Source: an uncultured Campylobacter sp.
Lineage (GTDB): Bacteria; Campylobacterota; Campylobacteria; Campylobacterales; Campylobacteraceae
Assembly (NCBI RefSeq): GCF_938017615.1
Contig: NZ_CALIJA010000071.1
Coordinates: 1 to 10,093 of the forward strand
DNA length: 10,093 nt
Direction of reading: 5' to 3'
The notes below the pieces were generated by a model. It was not told the origin of the DNA. It ran no database searches and was given only the letters and a program-made list of their open reading frames with translations. The position numbers and the translations under genes are program-made. Numbering within the stretch: the stretch's first letter is position 1; each line of letters begins with the position of its first letter. This document shows positions 5,974 through 10,093 of the stretch, one piece after another.

Positions 5974-7634
5974 AAATATTTCTGAAATTTAGCCTTGTTT
6001 TAGGACTGCTGTGCGCCGCAAGTAGCGGTAAAATTTTAAGCTACGAACAGATCAAAGACGAGCCAAAATCCCTAGCCAAGGACTATTACATCTATCGCCT
6101 AATAGATGAGACGAAATACAACAAAGCGGAGATTAGAGCTTTAAAACAGAGTATCTTTCGCTACAAAGGCAAGCTAAAAGATAAGCTCGATAGAATTTTC
6201 GGCGCCATTCGCCCTCCTAAGCGTCCGGATCGATGTGCAGGCGTTACCTCCGCTAATATTTTAGATGCAAATTTAACCTGCAAAAAGGCGCGCTCATATC
6301 CAAATTTTATCGCCAAGCTAAGCCCGTCCATGCGCGAGACGCTCGCTTCGCAGCTTGAAAAGTACCAAGACGCAGCAAGTAGAAACGCCGTAAATTTACT
6401 GCGCGGATTTAACGACGAAAATCCGAGCGAGTATTTTATGCAGAGCCGTAACGCGCAAAACTACTTTTTATATTACGACTACTTAAAAGGTGCGGGCAAA
6501 GACGCTCTGATCGACATCGACGCCAACGCAGCCTTCGTAAGCGAACTAGCTTCGCAAAAAGGTTTCAAAGCGGTTCTTAACGATGCGCTAATCAACCGCA
6601 AATACCCGCACTTGCGCCGCTCGCTCACGGGCGTCGATCCACTAACCGTGGAGAAGGACGTAGCGTTTATGCTGGGCGTAAACGCCGTCATGCAGGGCGA
6701 CGAAGGGGCTGCGCTTGCATTTTTTAGCCGCGCGGCCGCGAGCTTTGAGAAGCCTCACGATGTACACAATGCGAAATTTTGGATCTACCTGCTAAATGGA
6801 GATCAAAATGTCTTGCGCCAGCTTGCTAGCAGCGATTATTACAGCCTCTATGCGCTTTATGCCAAGGAGGTCTTAGGGGATAGGAATTTAAACATAATCA
6901 TCCCAAATCCTGCTAAAAATTCCATCGAAGGCTACGATATTACCGATCCTTTCGCTTGGGTTCGCACGAAAAATAGCGCTGATCAGATGTCGCGCCCACA
7001 ACTTTTGGAATTTGCTAAAAAATTCGACACCAAGCAAAGCATCGGCGAGTACTCATACATCATGAATAAAGCAAGCGGCGGCAAGGATAACTTCTATCCG
7101 ACGCCGTTTATGGAATACATCGGTGACGGTGATAACCGCCGCAAGGCGCTAATTTTGGCGCTCGCCCGCCAAGAAAGCCGCTTCGTGCCCGCATCGGTAT
7201 CTACATCGTACGCGCTTGGGATGATGCAGTTTATGCCGTTTTTGGCTAACGAGATCGGCAAAAAGCAGCTTGCGATCGCGGGCTTCGATCAAGACGATAT
7301 GTTCCGCCCCGAGGTCGCTTACCGCTTCGCCAACATCCACATCGACTGGTTAGAGCGCAAAATTTACAGCCCGGTTTTCATCGCATACGCTTACAACGGC
7401 GGGCTCGGGCTCGTCAAAAAGATGCTTCAGCGCGGCGATATGTTTAATAAGGGCAAATTTGAGCCGTGGCTTAGTATGGAGCTCGTGCCGTATGCCGAGA
7501 GCAGGGACTACGGCAAAAAGGTGCTTGCAAATTTCATCATCTATTCGCAGATCCTCGATCCGCGCGCGAAAGTCTCGGTGCAGCAGGAGCTGCAAGATCT
7601 GCTGATACCGAGTAGAAGCGACGATTTTAGATAA
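5970..7634 (+). CDS. slt: Soluble lytic murein transglycosylase (Slt70-like)
   Basis: Periplasmic enzyme that cleaves the MurNAc-GlcNAc bond of peptidoglycan with formation of a 1,6-anhydro end. It has 554 residues. An N-terminal signal peptide (MKIFLKFSLVLGLLCAASSG) has a basic start and a hydrophobic core; the Cys15 context GLLC is not a proper lipobox, so it is probably soluble. Residues about 30-380 are helical and resemble the superhelical U/L region of Slt70. The SLT catalytic domain is at about 385-515: ALARQESRF with the catalytic Glu402, GMMQFMP (417-423), AYNGG (474-478) and ESRDYGKKVL (510-519). From memory, C. jejuni Cj0843c is the counterpart in the same order after gltX and yggT. 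The start is TTG, overlapping the yggT stop by 4 nt, a common sign of translational coupling. It ends 17 nt before the next start. Confidence 0.93.
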   Translation: MKIFLKFSLVLGLLCAASSGKILSYEQIKDEPKSLAKDYYIYRLIDETKYNKAEIRALKQSIFRYKGKLKDKLDRIFGAIRPPKRPDRCAGVTSANILDANLTCKKARSYPNFIAKLSPSMRETLASQLEKYQDAASRNAVNLLRGFNDENPSEYFMQSRNAQNYFLYYDYLKGAGKDALIDIDANAAFVSELASQKGFKAVLNDALINRKYPHLRRSLTGVDPLTVEKDVAFMLGVNAVMQGDEGAALAFFSRAAASFEKPHDVHNAKFWIYLLNGDQNVLRQLASSDYYSLYALYAKEVLGDRNLNIIIPNPAKNSIEGYDITDPFAWVRTKNSADQMSRPQLLEFAKKFDTKQSIGEYSYIMNKASGGKDNFYPTPFMEYIGDGDNRRKALILALARQESRFVPASVSTSYALGMMQFMPFLANEIGKKQLAIAGFDQDDMFRPEVAYRFANIHIDWLERKIYSPVFIAYAYNGGLGLVKKMLQRGDMFNKGKFEPWLSMELVPYAESRDYGKKVLANFIIYSQILDPRAKVSVQQELQDLLIPSRSDDFR

Positions 7635-7651
7635 ATTTACGAGGCGGCGAA

Positions 7652-9984
7652 ATGAAAGCAAAGCGAATTTTATAGTTAAAATTTTAGCCGCTTCGGCTTT
7701 TATCTGCGAAATTTGCGCGGCGACTCAAAATTTTTCGGCCGCCAAAGATGCCGCGAAATCGCTGAAAGAGGATGAAATTTTAATCCTTAAAAGCGATCTT
7801 GCCGCCGCTAAAAAACAGGGCGGCGCGCTACAAGAGGTAAATTTAGAGGAGAGGAAACTTGCAAAAAACGCGCTTAAGCTTCCGTTTGAAATTTACGAGC
7901 TGCGCCTTTCTGAAGATCAAAATACGCTCTTTGGCTTGGGCGACGACAAAGGCGGCATCGTCTTGATCGACATTACCGAGCCGCGCACTCTAAAGCTTAC
8001 GGGCATCTTCTCTTTTCCGCAGCATGAGTTTGATCCCGCCTACATAGATATCGCGCAGAGCTAAGACGGCAAAAGTCTATTCGTCGCCGATCCAAATTTC
8101 GGAATTTATAAGCTGGATCTTAGCGACCGAAGGGATATTAAAATTTCGGCTCGACTTGAAGTGCGATTTGTAAATAAAATAGAGCTTTCAGTCGACGGGC
8201 GCACCCTCTTTGCGAAGGATTTTTTCAGTACCCTTACCGCCTATGACGTAAAAGATGATAAATTTACGCAGCTTGCTTATTTTATCGCCCCTTCCAAAGT
8301 CACTAAGTGGGAATACGATTACGCTTGCGCACCGCATAGATTATCCGAAATAAAGGAGCTCGGCGATCTGAAACTGCTCTCTGAGAATGAGCTTTTGCTG
8401 GCAAGCTGGGTGGGATTTTATATTTTAGATATATCGGATATGCATAGGTACCGCGCAAATGCCGCGCCAAGCTCTAATATCTTAAAGCAGATTCGCTATA
8501 TCGCCCATCCGTATTTAGAAATTGATAAAATGGCGCTATCCAAAGACGGCAAGCGGGTATTTTCATCAAATTGGAGCGAATTTGGGCTATATGATTTAGG
8601 CGAAAATAACACGGCCCAATCAAGCGCGTATTACAGCGGCGCGCATTTAAATAATTTTAAAGTCATAGAGGATCTAAATTTAGCCTACTTAGGCAAAAAA
8701 ATATCCGAAAAAGGGGAGTTTCCAAGCGTGGATCTGATCGATTTTAGCAACAAACTTGACCCCACCCCGATAAAAAGATATCTCTTTCCGCAGAGCCTAA
8801 AGGGCGTAAGCGTCGAATCCCGCGGCAAATATCTTTTCTTTTCCTATTTTACGAAAAACGGAGCGTTCATAAGCGGGCTTGATCGTGCCTCGTTAAGCTC
8901 CGCCGAAAAATCCGCGCAATCTGCGCAGATACAAAACGAAAATTTAGCCGAAAAAAGCCCTGAAGAAAAAGGCGCAATCTGGGAACTTCCTTACGCTAAA
9001 AACGGCTTTAGAACCGTCGATAACATAATAAAATCTCCGCAAGGATATCTGCTTCTTGCAAGCGCGAGCGACGAATACCGAGTCTCACTAGTTGAGTTAA
9101 GCGAGCGAGGAGCGGAACTCTGGCGCAAAAAATTAAATGTGGTATCCGCAGCCAATATGCCGGTAGCGGCGATGGATTCATACGCGCTTTTGGATAATCA
9201 AATTTTAGACGCCAAAACAAAAAATATAATCTACGAATTTCCGCTTAAATTTAAAGAAGTAGCGAGCTTCGGCGATAAATTTGCCGCGATAGACGAAAAC
9301 AACGATCTGTGCTTTTACGAGAGAGAAAAACTGCTATGGAAGAAAAAGCTAAATATCGCAAAGAGCAAAAGACCGTTTGACGGCACCATGACAAGGATAG
9401 CCAAAATATCCGAAAGCGAGATCCTGCTCATCATCGAAAAAGATGGATTTTTAAAATTTAACGCTAAGGGCGAGGAGCTTTGGCATAAGAGCGTAAATTT
9501 CGCCCGCACGAAGGAAGACGGTGCCTCGGACGAGCTTGTAATCGATCAGAAAGCGCAGCTGTTAAAAGCAAAGGACGGATCGATATTTCTGCTGGCAAAA
9601 TTCGGCGCAAATATCGCGAAATTTGACGCCTTAGGCAATGAAATTTGGAGAAAGCAGATTTGCGGAAGAGATCGTGGCGTCTGCGATCTGCCCGACACGC
9701 TAAACGCGACCTATAAATTAGCAAACTACAAAGAGGGGCTACTTCTAATCGGCGCAAACGACGCTTCGGAGGATCAGACGATATTTTTAGAGCTTGATTT
9801 GAACGGCAATATATTACGCGAAAACAAAGCGAAATTGCAAGATTTTTGGCTCAAAAGCGCCGTAAGCACGGATGATGGAGGCGTTTTAATAGGCGGAGGC
9901 GCTCACGGCGACGATACGGTCATAATAAAAATCCGCTCCGACCTGCCGCTGGATCAACAAAAGATCAAAAATTTAAACAGATAA
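7652..9984 (+). pseudogene. Broken gene for an exported beta-propeller repeat protein (frameshift plus internal stop)
   Basis: The original start is ATG 7652, with GAGG 7 nt upstream. It reads MKAKRIL and then hits TAG at 7673. Adding one T to the T4 run at 7668-7671 gives MKAKRIFIVKILAASAFI, a good signal peptide, and opens the frame used by the rest. That frame runs to TAA 8062-8064 (codon 138 of 778 after the repair), where the text is DIAQS-stop-DGKSLFVAD; the pattern around it is an ordinary propeller strand, so the stop looks like a point mutation. Beyond it, the frame is open to 9984. A 607-codon ORF could begin at GTG 8161, but there is no Shine-Dalgarno and no signal peptide. The N-terminal third has LVIVD/YVTN-like strands (VLIDITEP, DGKSLF, DGRTLF, DGKRVF). 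The C-terminal part has quinoprotein-like units ending in a Trp: ELWRKKLN, LLWKKKLN, ELWHKSVN, EIWRKQIC. The function is unknown. It was probably co-transcribed with slt. Confidence 0.75.
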
Positions 9985-10093
9985 ACTATCCGCAGCTTAT
10001 CCGCCTCAAAGACTGTAGCGGGTTTAAATTTAACCTCTTTGCAGCTTGTTTGCGGCGATTTAAAATTTCGTAACTTCGGATATGCAGCTCGCC

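Noticed and set aside
5970..6030. Lipoprotein signal in the transglycosylase
   Set aside because: GLLC lacks the small residue needed right before Cys in a lipobox.
7668..7671. Phase-variable homopolymer switching the propeller gene
   Set aside because: Four T is too short for the slipping tracts used in Campylobacter (usually eight or more G/C), and the internal stop would keep the gene off anyway.
8062..8064. Programmed read-through or recoding at the internal stop
   Set aside because: It is UAA, not UGA, so selenocysteine does not apply. A second lesion upstream points to plain decay.
9986..10093. C-terminal end of a convergent minus-strand gene (35 codons ending in TAG at 9986-9988)
   Set aside because: The frame is open to the edge (ends RRISCG), but it is too short to recognise and another minus frame is open too. 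Possible, but not supported.

Overview
The window looks like chromosome from a Campylobacterota member, most likely a Campylobacter of the higher-GC oral group (C. gracilis, showae, rectus or curvus type). The grounds are frequent AAATTT and TAAATTTAA words, T-rich tracts upstream of TATAAT -10 boxes, gene products with Campylobacter-like N-termini (GltX starting MYRFAPSPTGDMHIGN), and a gene order metallophosphoesterase / gltX / yggT / slt that matches, from memory, the C. jejuni Cj0846-Cj0843c neighbourhood. The species is inferred, not shown.

Layout. Left of about 4260 all genes lie on the minus strand, in two transcription units. The first, starting at about 4285, is mscL - Crp/Fnr-family regulator - membrane-anchored metallophosphoesterase - psd. 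Its genes are separated by 9, 3 and 0 nt. The second starts at a TATAAT at 975-980 and holds a type IV pilin-like (pseudopilin) gene followed 4 nt later by priA, which runs off the left edge. Right of 4373 the genes are on the plus strand: gltX (TTG start), yggT overlapping it by 14 nt, and a soluble lytic transglycosylase starting inside the yggT stop (TTGA overlap). A large beta-propeller protein gene follows and is broken. The 114-bp gap 4260-4373 is a divergent promoter region. No stretch over 300 bp lacks a gene. The last 109 bp (9985-10093) hold nothing I can name.

How the genes fit together. The mscL unit is themed on the envelope: osmotic safety valve, a sensor/regulator, a membrane phosphoesterase, and synthesis of phosphatidylethanolamine. 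The gltX unit joins a translation enzyme to two envelope genes (YggT and a murein lytic transglycosylase).

The points most worth a second look are: (i) the propeller gene 7652-9984, which has two independent lesions, an apparent one-T loss near the start and an in-frame TAA at codon 138; (ii) an extra, poorly conserved segment of about 80 residues inside phosphatidylserine decarboxylase, part of which is a visible 18-residue tandem duplication; (iii) a similar degenerate, repeat-rich segment right after the PriA N-terminal domain; (iv) three genes with well-supported TTG starts. I see no new defence system, mobile element, CRISPR array, tRNA or rRNA.
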